DNA of 18,267 nucleotides from a bacterium (GCA_021827875.1 JAKAUA010000043.1:1-18267); one strand, 5' to 3'; numbered from the stretch's first letter, positions 1 through 7,564 are shown. The notes: generated from the letters alone by a model not told the origin. Numbers and translations: made by a program.

Positions 1-97
1 CAAACGAAGCATCAAGCAGACATGAGGATGATAGATACAGTATGCATGTAATAAAGAGATATTTTCTTACGTTGCTCTTTAGCTTCATTATGCTCAT
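1..97 (-). CDS. N-terminal fragment of a putative secreted or lipoprotein, continues off the window
   Basis: An ATG seven bases after the glmS stop opens a frame that stays open for 32 codons to the window edge. The translation has a basic start (MSIMKLKSNVRK) followed by a hydrophobic stretch (YLFITCILYLSSSCLL), which is the layout of a signal peptide. The SSSC could be an imperfect lipobox. A second in-frame ATG lies at 88 and may be the true start. No good Shine-Dalgarno sequence is visible, so translation may depend on coupling to glmS. Only the N-terminus is present, so no family can be named. The call rests on signal-peptide character and position alone. Confidence 0.45.
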   Translation of the reverse strand, partial: MSIMKLKSNVRKYLFITCILYLSSSCLLDASF

Positions 98-104
98 AAC
101 AGGG

Positions 105-1952
105 CTACTCAACAGTAACTGACTTTGCAAGATTGCGTGGTTTATCAATAGGTCGGTCAAGCACTAACGCCATCTGATACACAAAAAATTGCATCAATCC
201 TATCATAGCGATGGGCTCAAGCAGTGGTGCTACATGAGGGATAATAAACACGGTATCTGCCAATGAAATTAACTCTTGCTGCCCCTCAAAAGCAAATGCT
301 ATCACGTGACCATCGCGTGCTTTTACTTCTTGCACATTTGCTACCAATTTATGATAAATAATGTGAGCCTGATGTGAAAAAACTACAACCGGTATCTGTG
401 CATCAATAAGAGCAAGTGGCCCATGTTTTAACTCTCCGGCCGGGTAGGCTTGGGCAAAAATATAAGTTATTTCTTTTAATTTCAGGGCTGCTTCCATAGC
501 CAATGGATAGCCAATATGACGTCCTAAGAAAATGTACTGTTTGTAGGTGGCATAATAGGGCGCAAGTTCTTGCATAATACGCAGCTTATTTTGTTCTATG
601 CATTCTTCTAATGCCTCAGCGGCGATAAGCAAATTCTGTTCTGCTGCCTGCATATCAGACAATTCAATTAATCCTTTCTCCATCGCCAAGCGATGCGCCA
701 ACCAATAAAGAGCGGTCAATTGCGTTACAAATGCCTTAGTAGAGGCAACCGCAACTTCACATCCTGCCTGTGTAAATAAACTACCCTGCGTCTCACGCAC
801 GATCGTACTTGAAGCAACATTTGTTAATCCAATAGTATGTACGCCATATGATTGTACTACACGCAACGCTTCAAGCGTATCAGCTGTTTCTCCCGACTGT
901 GTAATTGCAATACATAGAGTGTTGGACCGTGGAAAAAATGACATATAACGAAATTCAGAAGCAACACTTACTTGCGTAGAAATGTGGGCAATCTCTTCAA
1001 AGAAAAATTGTGCTATGCGACCGGCGAACCATGAGGTACCACAGCCAAGCAATGTTATTTTTTCTACATCTTTTACTTGTTCATTTTTTAAGCCTAGTTG
1101 CTTCCAAAGAAGGTCGGCTGATAACGCCTGTAAATGTGTTAAGGTATTTTTAATCGCCGCCTTCTGTTCATAAATCTCTTTGAGCATAAAATGCTCATGC
1201 TGCTGCTTATCTTGCTGTTCAAAAGAAAAGTCTAAAGAAGATGTCGCAATAGACAATGATTGTCCATTAAATGAATAAAGCGCAATACCAGAAGGCGAAA
1301 GTAATGCAAAACTTTCATCCGGCATAAATAGAACATCTCTTGTTTTATCGATAAATGCCAGCGGATCAGACGAAACAAATAGTTCATCTTTACCAACGCC
1401 AACACATAAAGGCGATCTTTTTCGTGCGACAATCATAGTGTTAGTATATTGTTCTAAAATAATGGCAAATGCATAGGCACCCTGCAAACGAGAAAAAATT
1501 TCAGAACAAAGCTCTATGCTAAGATCACGCCGCCCAAGCTCTTGCTCAAAAAGATGTGCAACAACCTCTGTATCAGTTTCTGAATGAAAGACATGGCCGG
1601 CTGCTCGCAATTCTTCACGCAATTCTTGATGATTTTCAATAATACCATTATGAATGAGGGCAATATTTTTTTCACAGTCAAAGTGCGGGTGAGCATTATC
1701 TGCTGAAAACCCGCCGTGCGTTGCCCAGCGTGTATGGCCAAGACTTACGTAGCCATCGATAGATTGTTGATTAAGCTTATCTTTGAGATGTTGTAAATCG
1801 CCCGATGCCTTACTATAGACAATATGATTGCTTTGAGGATCAAGACAGGCGAAACCGGCAGAGTCATACCCCCTATACTCCAGACGAGAAAGACCTTCCA
1901 TTACCAATTGTCTGCTGTACTGTTTACCAATGTAACCAAATACACTACACAC
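105..1952 (-). CDS. glmS: Glutamine--fructose-6-phosphate aminotransferase (isomerizing), GlmS
   Basis: GlmS makes glucosamine-6-phosphate from fructose-6-phosphate and glutamine in the cytoplasm, the entry step to peptidoglycan and LPS amino sugars. The 615-residue protein has the normal length and order. A class II glutamine amidotransferase domain comes first (Cys2 nucleophile, RLEYRGYDSAG at about 23-33, GHTRWATHG at 72-80, IHNGIIEN near 101). Two SIS sugar-isomerase domains follow (CGTSWFAG near 306, ITQSGETADT near 351), then the usual tail DKPRNLAKSVTVE. I chose the GTG at 1952, not the GTG at 1958, because it places Cys at position 2 as catalysis requires and sits 7 bases after AGAGG at 1960-1964. 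The nucleophile is followed by Ser where Cys-Gly is usual. No glmS ribozyme fits in the short leader. A promoter candidate lies at 2003-2031. Identity is very secure. Confidence 0.97.
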   Translation of the reverse strand: MCSVFGYIGKQYSRQLVMEGLSRLEYRGYDSAGFACLDPQSNHIVYSKASGDLQHLKDKLNQQSIDGYVSLGHTRWATHGGFSADNAHPHFDCEKNIALIHNGIIENHQELREELRAAGHVFHSETDTEVVAHLFEQELGRRDLSIELCSEIFSRLQGAYAFAIILEQYTNTMIVARKRSPLCVGVGKDELFVSSDPLAFIDKTRDVLFMPDESFALLSPSGIALYSFNGQSLSIATSSLDFSFEQQDKQQHEHFMLKEIYEQKAAIKNTLTHLQALSADLLWKQLGLKNEQVKDVEKITLLGCGTSWFAGRIAQFFFEEIAHISTQVSVASEFRYMSFFPRSNTLCIAITQSGETADTLEALRVVQSYGVHTIGLTNVASSTIVRETQGSLFTQAGCEVAVASTKAFVTQLTALYWLAHRLAMEKGLIELSDMQAAEQNLLIAAEALEECIEQNKLRIMQELAPYYATYKQYIFLGRHIGYPLAMEAALKLKEITYIFAQAYPAGELKHGPLALIDAQIPVVVFSHQAHIIYHKLVANVQEVKARDGHVIAFAFEGQQELISLADTVFIIPHVAPLLEPIAMIGLMQFFVYQMALVLDRPIDKPRNLAKSVTVE

Positions 1953-2002
1953 AAACACACCTCTAATCTTTTAAGTAGTACTGCCCTCGTAAACGAATTT
2001 CT

Positions 2003-2031
2003 AGTATATACAGAAATTGAGAAGCTGTCCT
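2003..2031 (-). promoter_or_regulatory. Predicted sigma70-type promoter of glmS
   Basis: On the minus strand the -35 element AGGACA (2026-2031) is separated by 17 bases from the -10 element TATACT (2003-2008). It lies about 50 bases upstream of the glmS start and downstream of the rpsI terminator, which is where a glmS promoter is needed. The -35 matches consensus at 4 of 6 positions and the -10 at 5 of 6. Assigned by eye. Confidence 0.5.
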
Positions 2032-2104
2032 AGAAAAAAGCTGAGCATGCTGAGCAGGACTTACTCGAAAGAGAATATAAAGCCATTCCGGACTTTAGGC
2101 ATGA

Positions 2105-2133
2105 AAAAAGCCAGGTACAAGACCTGGCTTTTT
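2105..2133 (-). terminator. Intrinsic terminator after rpsI
   Basis: Perfect 12-bp stem with a 5-base loop: AAAAAGCCAGGT pairs with ACCTGGCTTTTT. On the minus strand it ends in a run of T, and it starts about 40 bases past the rpsI stop. The A and T flanks make it potentially bidirectional, but no plus-strand gene approaches it. Confidence 0.9.
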
Positions 2134-2174
2134 CTAATCTCTTTAAACAGATAATCTGTAGAAAAAGGACAAGA

Positions 2175-2651
2175 TTAACGTTTAACGAATTGGAACTTAC
2201 GACGAGCTGCTTTTTGACCGTATTTTTTACGTTCTTTAACGCGAGCATCAACAGTCAACATCTTTTCAGCACGGAGCGTAGAACGAATAGTACCGTCCGC
2301 TTCTACCATTGCACGAGCAATGCCAAGTTTAACTGCACCGGCTTGGGCAATCTTACCGCCGCCATACACATTGATATCCACATCAAGATCTTTGCTTGCT
2401 GGAATCAAGACGAAAGGAGCAGATGCTTCCATACGAGCAACATCGGTATCAAAGTACTCTGTATAGTTTTTGCCGTTTACCACGATATTGCCGGAGCCAT
2501 TTTTAAGCCATACGCGAGCAATAGCTGCTTTGCGACGACCAACGCCATGAGCAATAGGGGCTGTTTTAGCAGATTTAAGAGTTTTTAAAGATTTAGGAGC
2601 AGCTTTTGTTGATGAGCTTGCTACCTTTTTTGTCTTTGCAGGTGCAACCAT
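2175..2651 (-). CDS. rpsI: 30S ribosomal protein S9
   Basis: S9 is a small-subunit protein whose C-terminal basic tail reaches the P-site tRNA. The 158-residue product shows the family's hallmarks: GVGRRKAAIARVWL at about 36-49, the YGGGKIAQAGAVKLGIARA region, and the basic end KYGQKAARRKFQFVKR. The first 32 or so residues are a Lys/Ala/Ser/Thr-rich extension ahead of the conserved core and lengthen the protein beyond the usual 130 or so. In most bacteria rpsI follows rplM in one operon. Here the upstream region holds a promoter candidate (2711-2738) and an unrelated lipoprotein gene, so the pair is split. A weak AAGG lies about 10 bases before the ATG. An intrinsic terminator follows at 2105-2133, making this a likely single-gene transcript. 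Confidence 0.97.
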   Translation of the reverse strand: MVAPAKTKKVASSSTKAAPKSLKTLKSAKTAPIAHGVGRRKAAIARVWLKNGSGNIVVNGKNYTEYFDTDVARMEASAPFVLIPASKDLDVDINVYGGGKIAQAGAVKLGIARAMVEADGTIRSTLRAEKMLTVDARVKERKKYGQKAARRKFQFVKR

Positions 2652-2710
2652 GTATTTAAAACCTTAGATTGTGGTTCGGATAAATTTTTTTTAACCTCTT
2701 TGTCTTTCCA

Positions 2711-2738
2711 AGAGTATCGAAACAGGAAAAAATGTCAA
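2711..2738 (-). promoter_or_regulatory. Predicted sigma70-type promoter of rpsI
   Basis: A perfect -35 TTGACA (2733-2738, minus strand) is followed after 16 bases by TACTCT (2711-2716), which keeps the key T, A and final T of a -10 element. It lies about 60 bases upstream of the rpsI ATG. It supports transcription of rpsI on its own, without rplM. Confidence 0.5.
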
Positions 2739-2871
2739 AGCATATACACACTTTTTTATCATTTTACCCAGGAAATACCCTCAATTCTTTACCCACCCGC
2801 CGCCGCCTTTCAGGCTATGGCGTGACAAGTTTGCCATTAATAGAGCTATCAAGTTTAGCTTAACGGGGTAA

Positions 2872-3150
2872 TTAAACGCCTTTTGAAGCCCTTAAACACC
2901 AATCACCAAGCCCTAGCTCCTCATTCTGTGTACCAGTGGCAGTCTCGACATTGTGCGATGGCATATTAGGGCCAAGATCATCAACAGTCGGACCGGTCAT
3001 ACGGTCCGCTATCAATGCTGCGGCAGCAAGAGCTCCCAGTGCAAGTACGTAAAAAGGCACACGAGAATCTTTAGGCTCGCAACACCCTGTTACAGGCATT
3101 CCGGCAAAAAAGAATAATAAGAACAAACATAGAAGGTTTTTCTTTTTCAT
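2872..3150 (-). CDS. Small putative lipoprotein with a membrane segment
   Basis: The 92-residue product starts with MKKKNLLCLFLLFFFAG and a lipobox VTGC (Cys at residue 23), so it should be exported, cleaved and lipid-modified. A second hydrophobic stretch, VPFYVLALGALAAAALIADR (about 31-50), could span a membrane. The remainder is short, polar and acidic. I chose this start over an in-frame one at 3219 because GAGGA lies just upstream of the ATG and only this start places the signal peptide at the N-terminus. The longer version would read through the GC-rich leader, which does not look coding. No homologous family is recognised. It stands alone between rpsI and the insertion element. Function unknown. 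Confidence 0.7.
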   Translation of the reverse strand: MKKKNLLCLFLLFFFAGMPVTGCCEPKDSRVPFYVLALGALAAAALIADRMTGPTVDDLGPNMPSHNVETATGTQNEELGLGDWCLRASKGV

Positions 3151-3241
3151 AGGTTCCTCATTAGTGTATTGGCCCCGCCCGTCTACGCCTAAGGGCTTCT
3201 TCGGGCTTACGCCTGTCATCGCCTTTGGCTAAGTCATATCG

Positions 3242-3258
3242 CACCCGCGAAGCGGGTG
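3242..3258. repeat. GC-rich hairpin, 7-bp stem with a 3-base loop
   Basis: CACCCGC and GCGGGTG form a perfect 7-bp stem around GAA. It lies in a GC-rich stretch (about 3165-3295) that contrasts with the AT-rich surroundings, just outside the insertion-element hairpin at 3274-3290. It has the same stem and loop size as the two element hairpins but a different loop. Role unknown. Confidence 0.6.
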
Positions 3259-3273
3259 GCTTGACGGCTGTGA

Positions 3274-3290
3274 GCAGTCCCAAGGACTGC
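3274..3290. repeat. Subterminal hairpin of the IS, downstream side
   Basis: GCAGTCC-CAA-GGACTGC, a 7-bp perfect stem, sits about 27 bases beyond the stop of the shifted tnpA frame. It corresponds in position to the right-end hairpin of an IS200/IS605 element. Confidence 0.7.
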
Positions 3291-3316
3291 CATTTGTTTA
3301 AACTTTAATTATCTCA

Positions 3317-3758
3317 TTAAAAACTGCCGGATTCTTCCGATCCAACCATATCTAACTGTGTTTGATGCTTGATATATGCCTTTATTTGATCGGCATTAAA
3401 TCCTACCGTTGATACCGCATATCCTCGAGCCCAAAATCTTTCTCCGTTAAAATTCTTTTGACGACCACTAAATTGCCTTGCTACTGCTATCGCACTTTTC
3501 CTCTTTTATATATCCTATCACCTCTGATACAGAATATTTCGGCGGAATGCTTATCATCATATGCACATGATCTTGCACCATATGTCCTTCCAATATTTTA
3601 CACTCTCTTTGTGCTGCCAATTCGTGAAACACTGGTCCCAAATATGCCCTTATTTTTCCATACAAAATTTTCCTGCGAAACTTTGGTACAAACACGACAT
3701 GGTATTTGCAAACCCATTTTGAATGGCTTAAACTTTCATATGAAGATGTTGTTGTCAT
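3317..3758 (-). pseudogene. tnpA: IS200/IS605 transposase TnpA (Y1 HUH), frameshifted
   Basis: TnpA is a single-strand DNA transposase. The first frame (3758 to about 3503) has the family start YESLSHSKWVCKYHVVFVPK and the metal-binding HUH motif in GHMVQDHVHMMIS. It ends early at 3468 after GYIKEEKCDSSSKAI. Shifting frame at the GAGG on the minus strand (about 3500-3503) restores the expected continuation, with KSAIAVARQFSGRQKNF, FWARGYAVSTVGF and the catalytic Tyr in IKAYIKHQ, ending at TAA 3317-3319. One extra base therefore separates the HUH motif from the tyrosine. The simplest reading is a broken gene. A sequencing error or programmed frameshift is less likely but possible. Confidence 0.9.
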
Positions 3759-3847
3759 TTCTATAATCCTTTTGCCGTCAAGCTTTTGGATTATAGCTCA
3801 ATGACATCTTCTTCACACTAAATCCGTGTGCCAAGCATTGAAAGTCT

Positions 3848-3864
3848 CACTAGTCAAACTAGTG
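3848..3864. repeat. Subterminal hairpin of the IS, upstream side
   Basis: CACTAGT-CAA-ACTAGTG, a 7-bp perfect stem, sits about 90 bases upstream of the tnpA start. The stem length and loop are identical to the hairpin at 3274-3290, as expected for the left-end hairpin. Confidence 0.7.
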
Positions 3865-3896
3865 GATTACCTATCTTTCATTCAGGCTTCGCCGAC

Positions 3897-3987
3897 GTCT
3901 CCGCCTTTGTAGTACTAAATCTTCCTATAGTGGCGCTAGCCAGACGAAGCTCGCCGAGCACGCGTAGCGGCCCGGATGAGCGGAGAC
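3897..3987. repeat. GC-rich island bounded by 8-bp inverted repeat, next to tRNA-Thr
   Basis: GTCTCCGC (3897-3904) and GCGGAGAC (3980-3987) are perfect inverted repeats about 75 bases apart. The second abuts the encoded CCA end of the tRNA. Between them lies GC-rich sequence with short self-complementary words such as GAAGCTCGCCGAGC. No gene is seen here. An open frame across it is only tRNA read-through. It could be a structured tRNA trailer or part of a mobile-element remnant. Confidence 0.45.
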
Positions 3988-4063
<76 letters not shown>

Positions 4064-4083
4064 GATGGATTTTTTAAGGCTCA

Positions 4084-4461
4084 TTAAATACTATCGTGAT
4101 GGGTATTTTCAAACGCCTCTTGGCACGCCAGACAGCGTGTTGCATTAGGGAAAGATTTCAATCGCTTTTCTAAAATCGGGTTGTCGCAATCTACACAGAT
4201 TCCGTACGTCCCATCTTTTATCATATCAAGCGCTTTTATAATCCTGTTGTATTCCTCAAGCTTCGCATCATGAAACGAACTCTTAAGGCTTTCCATAACA
4301 GAGGTCAATGCTTGGTCCCCTGCATCTTGTACTTGATCGTCAGAGAATTTGTCTTGATACAAGGTGGTCATTTCTTGTTCCAATTCTTGTTTTCTTGCTA
4401 AAAGCTCTGCTTTCACCTTTTCAAGGTTAGCTACTCTTGCGTCCTTTTTTGCTTCACTCAC
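4084..4461 (-). CDS. dksA: DksA/TraR family zinc-finger RNA polymerase regulator
   Basis: DksA-type proteins enter the RNA polymerase secondary channel and, with ppGpp, adjust initiation at rRNA and amino-acid promoters. The 125-residue product has a long N-terminal coiled coil (about 8-75). Its tip bears DAGDQA (46-51), matching the DxxDxA pattern that contacts the polymerase active site in DksA. A four-cysteine zinc finger follows (CVDC at 89-92, CLAC at 110-113). It is shorter than E. coli DksA but keeps both functional elements, which favours true DksA-like activity over a generic TraR protein. Translation starts at GTG overlapping the last base of the tadA stop (TAGTG), with AAGGA upstream, so the two are probably translationally coupled. 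The specific symbol is less certain than the family. Confidence 0.9.
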   Translation of the reverse strand: MSEAKKDARVANLEKVKAELLARKQELEQEMTTLYQDKFSDDQVQDAGDQALTSVMESLKSSFHDAKLEEYNRIIKALDMIKDGTYGICVDCDNPILEKRLKSFPNATRCLACQEAFENTHHDSI

Positions 4462-4934
4462 TATTTTTTCCTTCTCTCTTGAAAAAAATATTTCAATAAA
4501 TCTGCTGCTTCAGTTGCACATACTCCTGATACAACTTTCACAATATCATTCTTGTATAACTGATAGGCCATGTTCTTGTCAAGCTGATAGCCAAAAATAG
4601 GCGATTCTGCTCCAAAAACAACTCCCTCAAGCCGACTTAGCACACTCATGCTCATGCACATTGCGCATGGTTCCAGTGTTACATATAACCAACAGTCCTG
4701 CAGTCGCCAATCGCCTCTAACTTTTGCTGCCTGCTCAAGCGCAATAATTTCTGCATGAGCGCGTTGGGTATGCTCGCCTTCAACTCTGTTATATCCCATG
4801 CTAACAACACCACCTTGAGCATCAACGACTACCGCGCCAATAGGTACTTCGTTTTCTGCAAAAGCCAATCGCGCTTGCTCAAGAGCTTGCGTCATAAATA
4901 GTATGTCTTTTTCTGATCCAAAACGGCTTGTCAT
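4461..4934 (-). CDS. tadA: tRNA-specific adenosine deaminase TadA
   Basis: TadA converts A34 to inosine in the anticodon of tRNA-Arg(ACG), and is usually essential. The 157-residue protein has the cytidine/deoxycytidylate deaminase fold with zinc ligand His60 and proton-shuttle Glu62 in AHAEIIALE, and zinc cysteines 90 and 93 in TLEPCAMC. I chose the ATG at 4934 because the family begins about 10-15 residues before the first helix. The frame stays open to 5039, but those residues do not resemble TadA and overlap the gyrB upstream region. No clear Shine-Dalgarno precedes 4934, and 4895 is a possible alternative. The segment after the Cys motif (MSMSVLSRLEG) differs from the more usual AGAxxxxR. 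It is divergent from gyrB and its stop overlaps the dksA start. Confidence 0.92.
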   Translation of the reverse strand: MTSRFGSEKDILFMTQALEQARLAFAENEVPIGAVVVDAQGGVVSMGYNRVEGEHTQRAHAEIIALEQAAKVRGDWRLQDCWLYVTLEPCAMCMSMSVLSRLEGVVFGAESPIFGYQLDKNMAYQLYKNDIVKVVSGVCATEAADLLKYFFQERRKK

Positions 4935-4973
4935 AATAAGGTTTTTTATTGTATTTTGGCTATTTTTACTTGA

Positions 4974-5002
4974 GTGGAAAAATTGTTGTCTTAAGGTATA
5001 CT
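4974..5002 (+). promoter_or_regulatory. Candidate gyrB promoter in the tadA/gyrB divergent region
   Basis: TATACT at 4997-5002 is a good -10 element and identical to that proposed for glmS. The hexamer 17 bases upstream (GTGGAA, 4974-4979) is a poor -35. It would give a leader of about 80 bases before gyrB. The matching tadA promoter on the other strand could not be picked out. Confidence 0.35.
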
Positions 5003-5089
5003 GTAAGTATAAGCTACTTAGGTAGTTTTTTCTACACACGAAAATATTTTATTAGCGCTAAAAAATCATGCATGTTCAGGAGTATCAGT

Positions 5090-7510
5090 ATGGCCAATAA
5101 TTCCTCATCTTCCGGTAGCGATTACAAAGCGACGTCTATACGGGTTATAGAAGGTCTCGAAGCGGTTCGTAAGCGCCCGGCTATGTATATCGGCTCTACG
5201 GGGTCTCAAGGATTACACCACTTAGTGTACGAAATTGTCGACAACTCAGTTGACGAAGCTCTTGCAGGTTATGCTGATAATATCAAAGTTATTTTGCATA
5301 CTGACGGCTCATGCTCAGTAGAAGATAATGGTCGCGGTATTCCTACCGACATTCACCCTACCGAAGGTATCTCGGCTGCCGAAGTTGTGTTAACCAAGCT
5401 GCATGCCGGTGGTAAGTTTGATAAAGATTCTTACAAATATTCCGGCGGTCTTCATGGCGTTGGTGTCTCTGTTGTAAACGCGCTATCCAAACGACTTGAT
5501 TTAACTATTTTCAAAGACGGCTATATTCACACTCAAACGTATGAGCGTGGCAAACCTCTTGCGCCACTCGCACAACAAGGTGAAACAAAAAAACGTGGTA
5601 CCATAGTACGCTTCTGGCCGGATGAAGAAATATTCCAAGAAACAGTGCATTTCAATTTTGAAACATTGTCTTCTCGTTTGCGCGAATTAGCATTCCTAAA
5701 CAAAAAATTACGTATTTCTATCACTGAAGAAAGCAGCGCAAAAAACCATGAGTTCTATTTTGAAGGTGGTATTAAATCATTTGTTGAGCACATCAACAGC
5801 AAAAAAAATCCACTCTTCAATGAAATTCTCTACCTGGACAACGATGATGGCACCTATGTGCTTGAAATTGCTATGCAATATAACGAAGGCTACGGCGAAC
5901 AGCTCTTCTCGTTTGTTAACAACATTAACACTGTAGAAGGCGGAACACACGTTTCTGGCTTCCGTTCTGCATTGACCAAAATTTGTAATAAAAAAGGTCA
6001 AGAAATTAACATGCTCAAGGGCGGCATCCTATTCTCAAGCGAAGATACACGCGAGGGATTGGTTGCTGTGATTAGTATGAAGGTGCCGGAGCCTCAATTT
6101 GAAGGTCAAACTAAAACAAAACTTGGTAACAGTGACGTTAAAGGTATTGTTGACTCATTGGCATTTGCTTGGCTTGATACCTTCTTTGAAGAAAATCCCG
6201 GCATTGCACGCAAAATTTTGCAAAAAGCTGAAATTGCTATGCATGCACGCGAAGCTGCCAAAAAAGCGCGCGATTTAACTCGTCGCAAAACAGTGCTCGA
6301 ATCAATGATTCTTCCCGGTAAACTTGCCGACTGTTCTAACGAAAGCCCTGCCGAATCAGAACTATTCATAGTTGAGGGTGACTCTGCAGGTGGATCAGCA
6401 AAACAAGGACGCGATCGCCACTCACAAGCTATTTTGCCGTTGAAAGGTAAAATTCTTAACGTTGAAAAAGCACGCTTGGATAAAATTCTGTCCAATGATG
6501 AAATTAAAGCACTTATCGCTGCTATTGGCTGCGGTATTGGCGAACAAGATTTTGATGCTAACAAAGCACGATATCATAAAATTATTCTCATGACTGATGC
6601 TGACGTTGATGGTGCACACATTAGAACATTGTTGCTTACCTTCTTTTTCAGATACATGAAGCCTTTGATAGAAAAAGGCTATCTCTACATTGCACAACCG
6701 CCATTGTATAAAGCAAAAATCGGCAAGAAAGAACAATATCTCAAAGACGAAAAATCATTAAAGCAGTTCCTCTTTGATTGGGCACAGGATCATACCGAAT
6801 TGACTATTAAAGGCAAAGCTGTTGATGTCACACTGTGGAAAGAGCTATTGCATCAGATCATGGTGTATGATGAATTGGTGGAAAAAGCATCATTCGCATT
6901 CAGAATGTCATACGATCATTGCCATCGCTTGCTTGCCAGCTTGTACAAGCAGCCATGGCATGTTGATGAAGGTATTCCGGCATTGCTAGAAAACCTCAAG
7001 AGACAGTTTAAGCAATATACAATTTATCTTGATCAAGAGAGCGAAAATCCTGAAGAAATTGACCAAGTACCATTCAAACAGTTTATTATCTTTAAGTTAC
7101 TCAATCGTCAATGGCGCGTGCGTACTGATTTCTTTAGTTCTCCAGAAGTTGCAAATCTTCTCTTGCAATTAAAGCCGCTTGATATGTTAATTCATGATGA
7201 ATGGACGTTGCAAATAACAGGTAAAGATCGCTTATTGGCTGGCCAAGGAGTATTTGCTTTGATCAATGGTATTAATGCAATAAGCAAACCATACATGAAC
7301 ATCCAACGCTATAAAGGACTTGGAGAAATGAACCCTGAACAGCTGTGGGAAACATCTATGGACAGCAGTTCACGCGTATTGCTCAAAGTGACCATTGCAG
7401 ACGCGCTTGAGGCAGACAACTGGTTTACCACTTTAATGGGCGATGATGTGAGTGGCAGAAAACAGTATATTGAAGATTTCGGACATTTTGTTAAGAACCT
7501 AGATATATAA
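5090..7510 (+). CDS. gyrB: DNA gyrase subunit B
   Basis: GyrB is the ATPase and metal-binding subunit of gyrase, which introduces negative supercoils with GyrA. The 806-residue protein has a GHKL ATPase domain: Glu48 general base in YEIVDNSVDEA, Asn52, and Asp79 in EDNGRGIP. The GGLHGVGVSVVNALS loop and QTKTKLG lysine follow. A TOPRIM domain carries EGDSAGGSAKQGRDR (about 428) and DADVDGAHIRTLLL (about 502), and the tail has RYKGLGEMNPEQLW (about 740). About 170 residues between the DxD motif and the tail are the insert typical of Gram-negative GyrB. The start at 5090 is set by AGGAG 7 bases upstream and the conserved N-terminus. The upstream in-frame extension from 4949 is rejected. gyrA is not in the window. 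Confidence 0.97.
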   Translation: MANNSSSSGSDYKATSIRVIEGLEAVRKRPAMYIGSTGSQGLHHLVYEIVDNSVDEALAGYADNIKVILHTDGSCSVEDNGRGIPTDIHPTEGISAAEVVLTKLHAGGKFDKDSYKYSGGLHGVGVSVVNALSKRLDLTIFKDGYIHTQTYERGKPLAPLAQQGETKKRGTIVRFWPDEEIFQETVHFNFETLSSRLRELAFLNKKLRISITEESSAKNHEFYFEGGIKSFVEHINSKKNPLFNEILYLDNDDGTYVLEIAMQYNEGYGEQLFSFVNNINTVEGGTHVSGFRSALTKICNKKGQEINMLKGGILFSSEDTREGLVAVISMKVPEPQFEGQTKTKLGNSDVKGIVDSLAFAWLDTFFEENPGIARKILQKAEIAMHAREAAKKARDLTRRKTVLESMILPGKLADCSNESPAESELFIVEGDSAGGSAKQGRDRHSQAILPLKGKILNVEKARLDKILSNDEIKALIAAIGCGIGEQDFDANKARYHKIILMTDADVDGAHIRTLLLTFFFRYMKPLIEKGYLYIAQPPLYKAKIGKKEQYLKDEKSLKQFLFDWAQDHTELTIKGKAVDVTLWKELLHQIMVYDELVEKASFAFRMSYDHCHRLLASLYKQPWHVDEGIPALLENLKRQFKQYTIYLDQESENPEEIDQVPFKQFIIFKLLNRQWRVRTDFFSSPEVANLLLQLKPLDMLIHDEWTLQITGKDRLLAGQGVFALINGINAISKPYMNIQRYKGLGEMNPEQLWETSMDSSSRVLLKVTIADALEADNWFTTLMGDDVSGRKQYIEDFGHFVKNLDI

Positions 7511-7516
7511 AACGAT

Positions 7517-7540
7517 GCGCCCTTTTACATAAAAGGGCGC
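7517..7540 (+). terminator. Hairpin after gyrB, terminator-like without a strong T run
   Basis: Perfect 10-bp stem GCGCCCTTTT/AAAAGGGCGC with a 4-base loop, starting 6 bases after the gyrB stop. It is followed by GAATCATTATT, not a T tract. Only 24 bases separate it from the next start codon, too few for a full promoter. It may be a weak terminator or processing site that lets some transcripts continue into the secreted-protein genes. Confidence 0.55.
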
Positions 7541-7564
7541 GAATCATTATTAAAGGGTCAGCGT

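Larger units (their letters stand above)
3274..3864 (-). mobile_element. IS200/IS605-family insertion, probably inactive
   Basis: A single tnpA-type gene (3317-3758, minus) is flanked by two matching hairpins. GCAGTCC/GGACTGC lies at 3274-3290 and CACTAGT/ACTAGTG at 3848-3864, each a 7-bp perfect stem with loop CAA. IS200/IS605 elements lack terminal inverted repeats and use subterminal hairpins recognised by the Y1 transposase, so this is the expected arrangement and size for a tnpA-only element. The true ends probably lie a little outside the hairpins, and I cannot fix them without an empty site. No tnpB or omega-RNA partner is present. The tnpA frameshift suggests the element can no longer move on its own. 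Confidence 0.8.

Noticed and set aside
1953..2104. Possible glmS ribozyme in the glmS leader
   Set aside because: The leader after the predicted promoter is only about 45 bases, too short for the ribozyme, and its core sequence is not seen.
2190..2588. Plus-strand open frame of 132 codons opposite rpsI
   Set aside because: It is the shadow of a strongly conserved ribosomal protein gene and shows no protein features of its own.
3151..3219. N-terminal extension of the small lipoprotein
   Set aside because: It would place 23 residues before a clear signal peptide, lacks a ribosome site at 3219 and reads through GC-rich leader sequence.
4949..5089. N-terminal extension of GyrB by 47 residues
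   Set aside because: It overlaps the divergent promoter region, does not resemble GyrB, and AGGAG sits 7 bases before the ATG at 5090.
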